From: a virus
Length of the DNA stretch: 41,956 nt
Reading direction: 5' to 3' (one strand)
IMG/VR virus record: IMGVR_UViG_3300045131_001573
Span: 1 to 41,956 of that record
In this document: piece after piece, positions 5,499 through 12,541 of the stretch
Numbering within the stretch: the stretch's first letter is position 1
Layout: each line of letters opens with the position of its first letter
Made by a program: the position numbers and the translations under genes
Notes under the pieces: model-generated
The model's database searches: none
Told to the model about the DNA's origin: nothing
Seen by the model: the letters and a program-made list of their open reading frames with translations, nothing else

Positions 5499-6865
5499 AT
5501 TACTCCGAATTTATCAACCGTAAAAAGATCGAAGTCGGATTGCACGGAATACCGAATCCACAGCTTTGCAATGAAATGCTTTTTGAGTTTCAAAAAGACA
5601 TTGTGAAATGGGCATTGCGATTAGGGCGGGCTTGCATATTTTCGGACTGCGGAACGGGAAAGTCGTTTATGCAAATTGAATGGGCGCGTCAAATACCGGG
5701 AAGCGTTTTAATACTTGCGCCTCTGGCAGTAGCACAACAGACCGTCGCGGAGGGCGTAAAGCTTGGCGTTGAAGTGCGCTATTGCCGGTCACAGTCAGAA
5801 GTTGCGGCAGGCATAACAATAACCAATTACGAGATGCTTCATAAATTCGATCCGGCATTCTTTAACGGCGTCGTTTTGGATGAATCGAGCATACTTAAAT
5901 CATTCATGGGGAAAACAAAACTTGAGATAATTCACGCCTTTGATTTAACGCCGTTTAAGCTGGCTTGCACGGCAACCCCGGCCCCAAACGATCACATGGA
6001 GATTGGAAACCATGCGGAGTTTATCGGGGTTATGAGGTCATCTGAAATGCTTGCGTCATTCTTTATTAACGACCCGTCGCACGTTGGGCGGTATCGAATA
6101 AAGGGACACGCTGTAAAACCGTTCTGGAAGTGGGTTGCGAGTTGGGCGGCAATGATTCGCAAGCCGTCCGATTTGGGATATAGCGACGAAGGGTTTAACT
6201 TGCCGCCTATCTCAATTAACTGGCACACGGTCAATGCAAGTAAGCCGCAAGATGGATATTTGTTTGAACTCCCGGCCGCATCGCTGGCAGAGAGAATATC
6301 AGCAAGGCGCAATTCAATTCATGAACGGGTTGAAAAGGCCGTTGAACTGGCAAACAGTAATAATGAACAATGGCTTATATTTTGCGCCTTGAATAATGAA
6401 AGCCACGAACTCGCAAAACAAATCAAAGATTCGATAGAGGTTGTCGGATCGGATTCAATCGAAAGCAAAACGTCGGCACTATTGGGATTCGCAAAGGGAG
6501 AAACGCGGGCACTTGTTAGCAAGCCGTCAATTTGCGGGTTTGGAATGAACTTTCAATCGTGCCATAATATTATATTTGTCGGCTTGACTGATTCATGGGA
6601 GCAATACTACCAGGCGAAAAGGAGGGTTTGGCGATTTGGTCAAAAGAAACCAGTTAACTGTCACATTATCACGGCGTCAACCGAGGGCGCGGTGGTATCG
6701 AATATTCTACGGAAGGAACAAGATGCCGAGCGTATGTTCGGCAGTTTGACGGCTGAAATCTCACAAATCAACAAGTCAATCATTCACGAAAGCAATCGGT
6801 TTATTCAGTCATATCACGCGCTGGATTCAATCAAGATGCCTAAATTTTTAAAGGGGGAAGCATGA
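5495..6865 (+). CDS. SNF2/DEAD-like superfamily 2 helicase
   Basis: 456 residues when started at the GTG at 5495, which overlaps the previous stop and has a G-rich ribosome site; an in-frame ATG at 5435 would overlap the preceding gene by 64 bp and is less likely. SF2 motifs are visible: motif I DCGTGKS (51-57), motif II LDESS (128-132, DESS instead of DEAH), motif III TATPAPN (159-165), and motif VI QAKRRVWRFGQ near residue 400. The RxxRFGQ form is typical of SNF2-type ATPases. Such helicases often precede a DNA methyltransferase in phages, as here (4-bp overlap). It probably remodels or unwinds DNA during replication. Confidence 0.88.
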   Translation: MNYSEFINRKKIEVGLHGIPNPQLCNEMLFEFQKDIVKWALRLGRACIFSDCGTGKSFMQIEWARQIPGSVLILAPLAVAQQTVAEGVKLGVEVRYCRSQSEVAAGITITNYEMLHKFDPAFFNGVVLDESSILKSFMGKTKLEIIHAFDLTPFKLACTATPAPNDHMEIGNHAEFIGVMRSSEMLASFFINDPSHVGRYRIKGHAVKPFWKWVASWAAMIRKPSDLGYSDEGFNLPPISINWHTVNASKPQDGYLFELPAASLAERISARRNSIHERVEKAVELANSNNEQWLIFCALNNESHELAKQIKDSIEVVGSDSIESKTSALLGFAKGETRALVSKPSICGFGMNFQSCHNIIFVGLTDSWEQYYQAKRRVWRFGQKKPVNCHIITASTEGAVVSNILRKEQDAERMFGSLTAEISQINKSIIHESNRFIQSYHALDSIKMPKFLKGEA

Positions 6866-7860
6866 AAACAATCAGTCAGGAAGTCGGTGAAAAGTGGGCT
6901 ATGTATAACGGGGACTGCGTGGAAGTTTGCGCCGGGATACCGGACGCAAGTATTCATTTTTCAATTTTTAGTCCTCCATTTATCGGGCTATATATTTACA
7001 GCGATAGCGAGCGCGATATGGGCAACTGTAAATCAGATAATGAGTTTTATCAGCATTTCGAGTTTTTAATCAAAGAGCTTTACCGCGTCACAATTCCAGG
7101 ACGATTGTGTGCCGTCCATTGCAAAGATTTGCCGTTATATTTTGGGAAAGATGAAGCGGCAGGCCTTAAAGACTTCCCCGGCGAAATCGTCCGCCTATTC
7201 AACGCGAATAAATGGACGTTTCATAGCCGGGTTACAATCTGGAAGTGTCCTGTTATTGAACGCGAGCGCACGAATAACAATGGGCTTTTACATAAGACAA
7301 TCTTACGGGATCGGTCACAATCACGGCAAGGCATGGCGGACTTTCTTTTAGTGTTTCGTAAGACGCCACAAGGAACGCTTTTGAGTGATCAACCCGTTAC
7401 GAGCAAGGCGGGACTTGAACGCTATTCTGGAATACCGGAAGCGGACCCCCGCCGCCGTGATAGCTTTCATCCTTCCCCGAACTCTCGAAAGTCAATCGCG
7501 GCCAACAATTCAATCAACATCTGGAGGCGGTACGCTGAGCCGGTTTGGTGGGATATAAATCAAATGGACGTTTTGAATTACAAGCTCGGACGTGACGAAA
7601 AAGACTGCAAGCATATCTGCCCTTTGCAACTCGGAGTGATCGAACGTGCGGTTGAACTCTGGACAAATCCGCTTGACGTTGTTCTTTCGCCTTTCGCCGG
7701 GATCGGAAGTGAGGGTTATGTTTCCGTAAATTGCGGTCGCAAGTTTCTTGGAATTGAACTCAAAAAATCCTACTACGATCAAGCCGTTAAAAACTTGAAA
7801 TGCGCGGAGCAAAGTAAAGAGGCGGATATGTTTGACGGCGGCAACACGGAACAGGAATAA
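6862..7860 (+). CDS. Beta-class DNA methyltransferase
   Basis: 332 residues. The catalytic motif IV is SPPF (37-40), and the AdoMet-binding motif I FAGIGSEG lies near residue 275, C-terminal to it; that order defines the beta class (N6-adenine or N4-cytosine). A serine first residue in motif IV is more usual in N4-cytosine enzymes, so cytosine-N4 is slightly favoured. The region between, with NIWRRYAEPVWWDINQ, is likely target recognition. The ATG overlaps the helicase stop. No restriction endonuclease is adjacent, so it is an orphan phage enzyme, probably for protection from host restriction or for regulation. Confidence 0.88.
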   Translation: MKTISQEVGEKWAMYNGDCVEVCAGIPDASIHFSIFSPPFIGLYIYSDSERDMGNCKSDNEFYQHFEFLIKELYRVTIPGRLCAVHCKDLPLYFGKDEAAGLKDFPGEIVRLFNANKWTFHSRVTIWKCPVIERERTNNNGLLHKTILRDRSQSRQGMADFLLVFRKTPQGTLLSDQPVTSKAGLERYSGIPEADPRRRDSFHPSPNSRKSIAANNSINIWRRYAEPVWWDINQMDVLNYKLGRDEKDCKHICPLQLGVIERAVELWTNPLDVVLSPFAGIGSEGYVSVNCGRKFLGIELKKSYYDQAVKNLKCAEQSKEADMFDGGNTEQE

Positions 7861-7880
7861 ATCATTGACGCCCCTCCCCA

Positions 7881-8017
7881 CCCCGGCCTATAGTGGCGGG
7901 GATGGGTGGACCATCGAACGGTGTCAGAGCCGTAAAATATGAAAAACATTTTCCCCCAGTACCGAAACGAAACATTAGGCGCAATACCTGATGCTCTGAC
8001 CGTTCACGGGCTGGGGG
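7881..8017 (+). ncRNA. Candidate pseudoknotted RNA in the leader of the HNH gene
   Basis: Four complementarities stack in this 187-bp gap. CCCCGGCC (7881-7888) pairs with GGCGGGG (7895-7901). GAACGGTGTCAGAGC (7916-7930) pairs with GCTCTGACCGTTC (7993-8005): 13 pairs with a 2-nt bulge. CATTAGG (7973-7979) pairs with CCTGATG (7987-7993, one G-U). CCCCCAG (7953-7959), inside the loop of the long stem, pairs with CTGGGGG (8011-8017) outside it, which makes an H-type pseudoknot. This is far more pairing than expected from chance. It lies 30 bp upstream of the HNH ATG. It could be a cis-acting leader or a free RNA. A 42-codon ORF (7939-8067, no clear ribosome site) overlaps it and is a weaker explanation. 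Confidence 0.45.
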
Positions 8018-8047
8018 TTCCTACGATCAGCGAAAGGCTAGGTCAAG

Positions 8048-8500
8048 ATGAGTCAATACAGCAGTAAACTCCGTGATCCCCGTTGGCAGAAAAAGCGTTT
8101 AGAGATTTTTGAGGCGGCCGGGTGGGAGTGCCAGCAATGCGGGGCGGAAACAAAAGAACTTCATGCCCATCACATGATTTATAGGCGCGGCAGGAATCCG
8201 TGGGAATACACAGAGAAAGAAATAGTTGCTCTATGCTCTGATTGCCACGAAAAGATTGGAATGGTTCAAGAGCAAATAAGCGCGGTCATGTTGGAATATG
8301 GTGAAAGAATAGGTCCGCTATCAGTTTATAATACCGTGCTTGGATTTTGCGAAGGCTTAATGGAAAAAGCTAAAAGTACAAACGAAAACTACGTCAAGGG
8401 GTTTAAGGCTGGAATGATGTTTGTTTATCAGGATTATGTCGATTACAGAACGCATACCACATTCGAAGAATCAAAGAAAAACGGTGAAAGCCATGAGTGA
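8048..8500 (+). CDS. HNH endonuclease
   Basis: 150 residues. The N-terminal half is a typical HNH domain: SSKLRDPRWQKKRLEIFE, CQQCG (residues 28-32), HAHH (39-42), a GRNPWEY segment and CSDCHEK (62-68), with the paired Cys positions holding zinc. The C-terminal half is helical and unassigned. AGG sits eight bases before the ATG, after the structured leader described above. It differs from the HNH proteins at 224 and 38391. It lacks the RuvC and PLMP domains of IscB-type proteins. Possible roles are homing, recombination or antirestriction; none can be chosen from sequence. Confidence 0.85.
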   Translation: MSQYSSKLRDPRWQKKRLEIFEAAGWECQQCGAETKELHAHHMIYRRGRNPWEYTEKEIVALCSDCHEKIGMVQEQISAVMLEYGERIGPLSVYNTVLGFCEGLMEKAKSTNENYVKGFKAGMMFVYQDYVDYRTHTTFEESKKNGESHE

Positions 8501-9383
8501 TTTGCCTTTCTACCGGATAAAAAACTGGTCCGATTATTTCGAGAATAACAGAACCCGAGAAATGGTTTCTATGAAATGGGTTCCGGTTCCAAATAAACAC
8601 GACGGAGAAGGATTCCAAACGATAATGTCTCAAAAAGACGGGATCATTATCTATGGATGCTGGCACTTGATTTTACAGGTTGCGTCAAAGGCGCACCCTC
8701 GCGGCACCCTCCTGCGGGAAGACGGAACGCCGATGACATCGAAGACCTTGAGCCTAAAAACCAACTGGAAGCGCGTTGAGGACTTCGATAGGGCGTTGCG
8801 TTTTTGTTCATCTTCCGAAGTTGGCTGGCTTGAATACATTACAGAGAACGGCGCACAAATCCCGCAGGAAGGTGCGGGAATCCCGCAGGAAGGTGCGCAG
8901 AAGGGAAGGGAAGGGAAGGGAATAGAAAAGAATGGAATAATAAAATACGCTTCGCTTTTAAGTGCCGGGTTAGTTCCTCAAAATTTAATCTTTGAAGTGT
9001 TTGGGGAGTCGTGGGATGATTTTGTGGATCACCGGAAGCAAATCAAAAAGCCCCTCACAGAACTTGCGGCAAAAAAGCTGCTACAGATATTATCTGAAAT
9101 GAGTCCGGTTGACGCGGTAACGGCAATCAATAATTCCATTGCGAACGGTTGGCAGGGGATATTTGAGCCTAAAGCTTCAAACCAAAAAAAGTCAGCGTCC
9201 GGCGATAAGCCGCTAGACCAGTGGACTATCTATGAACTCAATTCCACGATTGACGCCAAAAAATCAGAGATTGATAGTTTTTCTGAATCGGCAAACAATC
9301 CAAACAACCCGCGATATACGGAGTTTCGGAATTTATGGGATAGCTTAAACCGCCTAAAAGCCGAACGATCAAGGAGGGGGTGA
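8493..9383 (+). CDS. Replication initiator, lambda O-like
   Basis: 296 residues from the ATG at 8493 (MSDLPFYRIKNWSDYFE), which overlaps the HNH stop by 8 bp. The first ~110 residues look like a winged-helix domain of phage replication proteins (WKRVEDFDRALRFC, EVGWLEYI). A low-complexity linker follows (two IPQEGA repeats, then KGREGKGIEKNG), then a helical domain with VTAINNSIANGWQGIF, an arrangement usual at the C-terminal side of O/DnaD-type replisome organisers. The linker-coding DNA holds direct repeats and a G-rich tract resembling an origin. It probably recruits the host helicase loader. Family placement is by architecture and context. Confidence 0.65.
   Translation: MSDLPFYRIKNWSDYFENNRTREMVSMKWVPVPNKHDGEGFQTIMSQKDGIIIYGCWHLILQVASKAHPRGTLLREDGTPMTSKTLSLKTNWKRVEDFDRALRFCSSSEVGWLEYITENGAQIPQEGAGIPQEGAQKGREGKGIEKNGIIKYASLLSAGLVPQNLIFEVFGESWDDFVDHRKQIKKPLTELAAKKLLQILSEMSPVDAVTAINNSIANGWQGIFEPKASNQKKSASGDKPLDQWTIYELNSTIDAKKSEIDSFSESANNPNNPRYTEFRNLWDSLNRLKAERSRRG
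8704..8945 (+). other. Candidate replication origin inside the O-like gene
   Basis: The 16-mer TCCCGCAGGAAGGTGC occurs at 8860-8875 and again at 8881-8896 (exact, 21 bp apart), and once inverted at 8704-8719 with one mismatch. Directly after the repeats comes GGGAAGGGAAGGGAAGGG (8903-8920), a four-run G-quadruplex motif, and then an AT-rich stretch from 8921. In lambda the origin lies inside gene O as iterons followed by an AT-rich region, in the linker-coding part; the arrangement here is the same. Function is inferred. Confidence 0.5.
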
Positions 9384-9384
9384 A

Positions 9385-9444
9385 ATGACAACCGACCAAC
9401 TCCAAAACGCGCTACAGGACGCGGAAGGGCCGGGTGAGTGGTGA
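9385..9444 (+). CDS. 19-residue leader ORF coupled to the Mom-like gene
   Basis: A very short ORF (MTTDQLQNALQDAEGPGEW) with an unusually strong ribosome site, AAGGAGGGGG, ending in TGA that overlaps the GTG of the next gene. The Mom-like gene has little ribosome site of its own, so it is probably translated by reinitiation from this ORF. In phage Mu, mom translation depends on the overlapping upstream com gene; this ORF lacks the Com zinc finger, so only the architecture is comparable. Confidence 0.45.
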   Translation: MTTDQLQNALQDAEGPGEW

Positions 9445-10118
9445 GCGATCTAGTTGTTATTCCGATTGATTCACGGGATGCTTTTCAGTGGATATTGAAA
9501 CGGCATTACGCAAAAAGAATGTGCCCGATTTCTTTCGCGTTTGGGGCTTATAGAGGATCATCTTTAATAGGCGTCGTAACATACGGAACTCCGGCAAGCG
9601 CACCTTTGCGCGGCGGCGTTTGCGGCGAAAAGTGGGCCGATAGTGTTTTAGAACTAAATCGGCTTTGTTGTGAAAACTCAAAAAACATTGCAAGTTTGCT
9701 TGTGGGGCGCTCGCTTCGGTTGTGTCCAAAGCCTTCCGTTATTGTAAGCTATGCCGATACCGCACAAGGGCATATTGGATATGTTTACCAAGCCACAAAC
9801 TTTTTATATACCGGTCTTTCGGCAAAGCGCACAGATTGGAAAATTAAAGGCAGGGAGCATTTACACAGCGCAACCGTGGCCGACGAAAGCAGGGGAAAAG
9901 AACACAGGGCTGATTGGATGCGCGAAAAATACGGGGACGATTTTTATTTAATGGACAGACCGCGAAAGCATAGATACGTCTATTTTTGCGGAAACAAAAA
10001 CCAGCGCAATGAAATGCGATCAGTTTTGAGGTATTTTGTTGAGCCATACCCAAAAGGAAAAAGCGAAAGATACGACGCAAGCGCGGAAATAGAAACGCAG
10101 GGGGTATTATTTACATGA
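9441..10118 (+). CDS. Mom-like DNA modification enzyme
   Basis: 225 residues from the GTG at 9441. It resembles the Mom family (phage Mu momylase, GNAT-like fold), which converts adenine in DNA to N6-carbamoylmethyl-adenine to resist restriction. Matching features are the early HYAKR (22-26), the strand pattern FAFGAYRG and LIGVVTYG (32-49), ELNRLC (71-76), SYADTAQGHIGYVYQA (103-118) followed by TNFLYTG, and the late RPRKHRYVYF. Together these are the usual order of the family. The gene is coupled to a 19-residue leader ORF. Toxicity of premature modification would explain the coupling. Family fit is good; the exact modification is unproven. Confidence 0.75.
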   Translation: MSDLVVIPIDSRDAFQWILKRHYAKRMCPISFAFGAYRGSSLIGVVTYGTPASAPLRGGVCGEKWADSVLELNRLCCENSKNIASLLVGRSLRLCPKPSVIVSYADTAQGHIGYVYQATNFLYTGLSAKRTDWKIKGREHLHSATVADESRGKEHRADWMREKYGDDFYLMDRPRKHRYVYFCGNKNQRNEMRSVLRYFVEPYPKGKSERYDASAEIETQGVLFT

Positions 10119-10330
10119 CCAATCCAATCGAAAGCAAATTCGACTACATCCCCACCCCGTCCCCCGGCGATCCGGTCGGATGTTTTCGCGCTCATATCGG
10201 CGTATGCCCTAACAGCGATTGCCCGCACTACGGGCGGCATAAGTACGGGGCGGACTGCCGGACGGACGAATGTGGGGACGGGGAGAGGGAGTGCGTGGCG
10301 TGGAAGGATGACCAAAGGGAGGATGGATGA
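10115..10330 (+). CDS. Small Cys-rich protein
   Basis: 71 residues with seven Cys and several His (GVCPNSDCPHYGRHKYGADC, then DECGDGERECVAWKDD), a pattern suggesting one or two zinc sites. Start overlaps the Mom-like stop by 4 bp and the stop overlaps the next gene. The ending is similar in style to CEWKDDGEC in the leftward protein at 39720-40067. No function was recognised. Confidence 0.6.
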   Translation: MTNPIESKFDYIPTPSPGDPVGCFRAHIGVCPNSDCPHYGRHKYGADCRTDECGDGERECVAWKDDQREDG

Positions 10331-10551
10331 TTATGAGAATGAACGCATATTATTACAGTTTCGAAGAAACAGGAAACCCGCTAATTGACCGCATTCTTTC
10401 GGCGGTTGCGTGTGCTGGAAAATCGTACCATTTAACAGAAGACTGGAATAATGAATCAGAGGCATGGGATGGCCATACCGGAAATAGCCCGGTTGAATGG
10501 ATACAGAATGCGGCTAATGATGCGGCGAAAGAATTAAAGGCTGCACCGTGA
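10327..10551 (+). CDS. Small hypothetical protein
   Basis: 74 residues (MIMRMNAYYYSFEETGNPLI at the start). Three ATGs lie close together at 10327, 10333 and 10339; the first overlaps the previous stop and is taken as the start. The body is acidic and helical with several Trp residues (LTEDWNNESEAWDG, VEWIQNAANDAAKE). The stop overlaps the GTG of the nuclease gene. The short tyrosine run and SFEETGNPLIDRIL are reminiscent of small phage early proteins, but no function is known. Confidence 0.6.
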   Translation: MIMRMNAYYYSFEETGNPLIDRILSAVACAGKSYHLTEDWNNESEAWDGHTGNSPVEWIQNAANDAAKELKAAP

Positions 10552-11021
10552 AAGGCTGGACACTCGAAGACGCAAAGGCGCGGGGCTTTACCGAATGCAA
10601 CCCGCAAGGCGTATCCCGGTCGATGGGCGGGCTAATTGTTCCACGTGGGATTGACAAGCCGAAATCCGTCAAGGCCGGTAAAGAGTCACAGCTTCAAAAA
10701 GACGTTGAAGGTTGGCTCCGATTGCAAGGCTACCGGCCCCGCACGCCGTACGAAATCACGAGGCCGGGACAGTGCGCCGGGTGGTATATCCACCTGAACG
10801 GCAAACACGCGCAGGGCAACCCAATTATTTTGGATCTTCTGATTTTGAGCGCGGAAGGCTGGTATTGCGAAATCGAGTTGAAAAGCGAGACAGGCAAACC
10901 GACAACAGAACAGGAGGAATTGATTAGGCGCGGCGGGTATTTATGCCGGACGTTGGAGGAGGTTAAGTCGGCGATTTCAAGAACAGCCTATTATCACAGC
11001 GATTCAGGACGGGGTATATAA
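10548..11021 (+). CDS. VRR-NUC domain nuclease
   Basis: 157 residues from a GTG overlapping the previous stop. The C-terminal ~100 residues fit the VRR-NUC branch of PD-(D/E)XK nucleases: ESQLQKDVEGWLRLQGY (45-61), a buried acidic strand NPIILDLLIL (Asp at about 95), then CEIELKSETGKPTTEQE (E-x-K core) and LIRRGGYLCRTLEEV. These domains cut branched or flapped DNA; phage stand-alone versions are thought to act as Holliday-junction-type resolvases. The N-terminal 40 residues are an extension of unknown role. Confidence 0.8.
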   Translation: MKGWTLEDAKARGFTECNPQGVSRSMGGLIVPRGIDKPKSVKAGKESQLQKDVEGWLRLQGYRPRTPYEITRPGQCAGWYIHLNGKHAQGNPIILDLLILSAEGWYCEIELKSETGKPTTEQEELIRRGGYLCRTLEEVKSAISRTAYYHSDSGRGI

Positions 11022-11065
11022 CGTGACGGTTCAGAGGCGGGCAACCGCCGGAGAGGAACGATAGC

Positions 11066-11329
11066 ATGAACAATGAGGCAAAGTCGGCGGTTGACCGTAC
11101 TCTGGAACCGCTGGTACAACAATTCATAGACGGCGAGATCGTGCGGGTGTCTTTGCGGTCGTACTCGGAAACATCGCCACTCAAGATGCACATGGAACAG
11201 GCATTCCGCGCCGGGTACAACCAAGGGCTGTTGGTGCGCGAACGCCAGATCGGAGAGGCCCGCGCCGCTCTGTACCGGATCGGCGTAGAGGTGGATGTCG
11301 TGATGTCGAGACGAATTAATGGACGTTAG
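11066..11329 (+). CDS. Small hypothetical protein
   Basis: 87 residues preceded by GGAGAGGAACG. The sequence is mixed helical (KSAVDRTLEPLVQQFIDGEI, MEQAFRAGYNQGLLVRERQI) with a basic end (MSRRINGR). A 13-codon ORF (11023-11064) sits just upstream and may be only a leader. No family was recognised. Confidence 0.55.
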   Translation: MNNEAKSAVDRTLEPLVQQFIDGEIVRVSLRSYSETSPLKMHMEQAFRAGYNQGLLVRERQIGEARAALYRIGVEVDVVMSRRINGR

Positions 11330-11348
11330 AAGAAAAGGAGGGCGGGGG

Positions 11349-11540
11349 ATGAGTGACTCAAACCAAGGAATGCACTATTGCGCGGCACCTGTTATGCCGC
11401 TGTATTTTGACGATGCCGTCAAGATCATCGAGGCTGGTCGGATGATAGCCGAATCAGGCAACGGGCCGGACTTGTCGGATATTTGCGAACGGATAACCGA
11501 ACAGTGGCCGGAACTCAAAAAGGATATGGGTGGGGCATGA
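11349..11540 (+). CDS. Small hypothetical protein
   Basis: 63 residues from the ATG at 11349 (MSDSNQGMHYCAAPVMPLYF), chosen because AAAAGGAGGGCGGGGG lies directly upstream; an in-frame ATG at 11319 overlaps the previous gene. The C-terminal half is an acidic helix (ICERITEQWPELKKDMGG). The stop overlaps the next ATG. No function recognised. Confidence 0.55.
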   Translation: MSDSNQGMHYCAAPVMPLYFDDAVKIIEAGRMIAESGNGPDLSDICERITEQWPELKKDMGGA

Positions 11541-11710
11541 GAAAACTTGAACACTTGACGGACGTGGAACTTCGGGAATGCTATCAGGCGTACATCCGAT
11601 TCGCGCTTGAGGCACCATTGAGGGGGCTGGATGTGCTACCGTATGCAATCCACATTGGCGAGTGCGTTATTGAGGCGATTATCAGGGGTGTGGAGATTGG
11701 GAGGAAGTAA
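11537..11710 (+). CDS. Small hypothetical protein
   Basis: 57 residues (MRKLEHLTDVELRECYQAYI), starting inside the preceding stop codon (ATGA). The sequence looks like two or three helices with a central loop (APLRGLDVLPYAIH) and a hydrophobic C-terminal helix. It is the last gene of this early block before a new promoter at 11779. No family recognised. Confidence 0.55.
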   Translation: MRKLEHLTDVELRECYQAYIRFALEAPLRGLDVLPYAIHIGECVIEAIIRGVEIGRK

Positions 11711-11759
11711 AGGCTAACTGAAAGGCAGATCGGAAATGATTTTAAGGTGGGGGTCGGAG

Positions 11760-11807
11760 TTGTCAAGTATTAAAAATCTTGACAAAGCGCAACCGATAGC
11801 GCATTAT
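11760..11807 (+). promoter_or_regulatory. Promoter with overlapping operator palindrome
   Basis: TTGACA (11779-11784), a 17-bp spacer and CATTAT (11802-11807) form a sigma70-like promoter. The inverted repeat TTGTCAAG (11760-11767) and CTTGACAA (11778-11785), perfect over 8 bp, covers the -35 box, so a dimeric regulator bound there would block the promoter. The expected transcript start is at or next to the ATG at 11814, giving a very short or absent leader. Confidence 0.5.
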
Positions 11808-11813
11808 GCACAC

Positions 11814-11981
11814 ATGAATATAAATAAAGCGGCGGCTATAATGGGGCGCAAGGGCGGCAAGGCTGGTACTGGCAAGGCAAAGGCTAGGACTAGCGAACAG
11901 GCACGCAAGGCGGTTGCGGTTCGGTGGGAGAAGTATCGAAGGGAGAAGGGGGCGGCGATTTCATGTGTTTCGATAAAATAA
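11814..11981 (+). CDS. Small basic Gly/Lys/Ala-rich protein
   Basis: 55 residues (MNINKAAAIMGRKGGKAGTG, then KAKARTSEQARKAVAVRWEKYRREK). This glycine-lysine-alanine motif ending in ARxAVxxRW is found in many short phage and plasmid proteins and suggests DNA binding. An upstream in-frame ATG at 11736 would put the promoter inside the gene, so the 11814 start is preferred. The ATG lies just 7 bp after the -10 box, so the mRNA may be leaderless. It might bind the palindrome in its own promoter, but this is speculation. Confidence 0.55.
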   Translation: MNINKAAAIMGRKGGKAGTGKAKARTSEQARKAVAVRWEKYRREKGAAISCVSIK

Positions 11982-12178
11982 CCCTACGATGGCGAATGGA
12001 AGAAAGGCCAATAAGCGAACACCCATATTTTGCCAAGAGAACCAAAACCGGGAAGCCTTTTAAGAAGCGCGAAAAAGCGTTGAAGGAAATAATCTCGCAA
12101 GGGCTAGAATCGTATTACGTTGCGGTGATGTATCAAGAAACGGAAAAAGAGTCAAAGCAATGTCCTCAATCAAAATGA
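11963..12178 (+). CDS. Small basic hypothetical protein
   Basis: 71 residues from the ATG at 11963 (MCFDKITLRWRMEERPISEH), with GAAGGGGGCGGCG upstream; an in-frame ATG at 11924 overlaps the previous gene further. The centre is Lys-rich (KRTKTGKPFKKREKALKE) and the end charged (QETEKESKQCPQSK). The 5' end overlaps the previous gene by 19 bp and its 3' end overlaps the next gene by 19 bp. No family recognised. Confidence 0.5.
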   Translation: MCFDKITLRWRMEERPISEHPYFAKRTKTGKPFKKREKALKEIISQGLESYYVAVMYQETEKESKQCPQSK

Positions 12179-12531
12179 AATGCCCTTGCGGTGCGGAGTT
12201 CGACTGGCCAATAAACGACGAGACAACCAACACCGCGCCGAATGATCCTTCCGCCGTCAAACACGCCGACGCTTGGATTGAACGGCATAAAAATTGCGTT
12301 GCGTATCATGGATTCGGAGTCATCCATAACGACCGCCACGGGGAAGACGTCAAGATTATTGACGGGCCGGACGGGAAGCCATGCACCCTTGTAACCTTCA
12401 AGCCGATAAGCCAAGAAGAACCGAATGGAATCTTTCGGAAGCGAAGGGCAACGGTTTCGTATGATGGAAAAATTCCGTTGAAGATTGAAATGCGTTGCGC
12501 GTGCGGTCGGCTTAACTGCGTGGAATTGTAA
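12160..12531 (+). CDS. Hypothetical protein with zinc-knuckle ends
   Basis: 123 residues with CPCG near the N-terminus (MKCPCGAEFDWPI) and CACGRLNC near the C-terminus, so two Cys-containing knuckles frame a mixed alpha/beta middle (AWIERHKNCVAYHGFGVIH, GKPCTLVTFKPI). Metal binding is likely. It belongs to the block of small early proteins; no family recognised. Confidence 0.55.
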   Translation: MSSIKMKCPCGAEFDWPINDETTNTAPNDPSAVKHADAWIERHKNCVAYHGFGVIHNDRHGEDVKIIDGPDGKPCTLVTFKPISQEEPNGIFRKRRATVSYDGKIPLKIEMRCACGRLNCVEL

Positions 12532-12541
12532 AGGGAAAACA

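Noticed and set aside
7985-8035. Hammerhead-like bases CTGATG and CGAAA
   Set aside because: The invariant core needs CUGAUGA; here CTGATG is followed by C, and the stems around it do not match a hammerhead.
7939-8067. 42-codon ORF between the methyltransferase and HNH genes
   Set aside because: No ribosome site upstream, it overlaps the HNH gene by 20 bp, and most of its length is explained by base-paired RNA elements. It is kept only as an alternative explanation in the RNA entry.
8048-8500. IscB/IshB-type RNA-guided nuclease
   Set aside because: The HNH protein lacks PLMP, bridge-helix and RuvC sequences; it is a common phage-type small HNH protein. Only the neighbouring RNA structure is unusual.
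11023-11064. 13-codon ORF starting with GTG after the VRR-NUC gene
   Set aside because: Too short and without independent support; the GAGAGG inside it is more simply the ribosome site of the 11066 gene.
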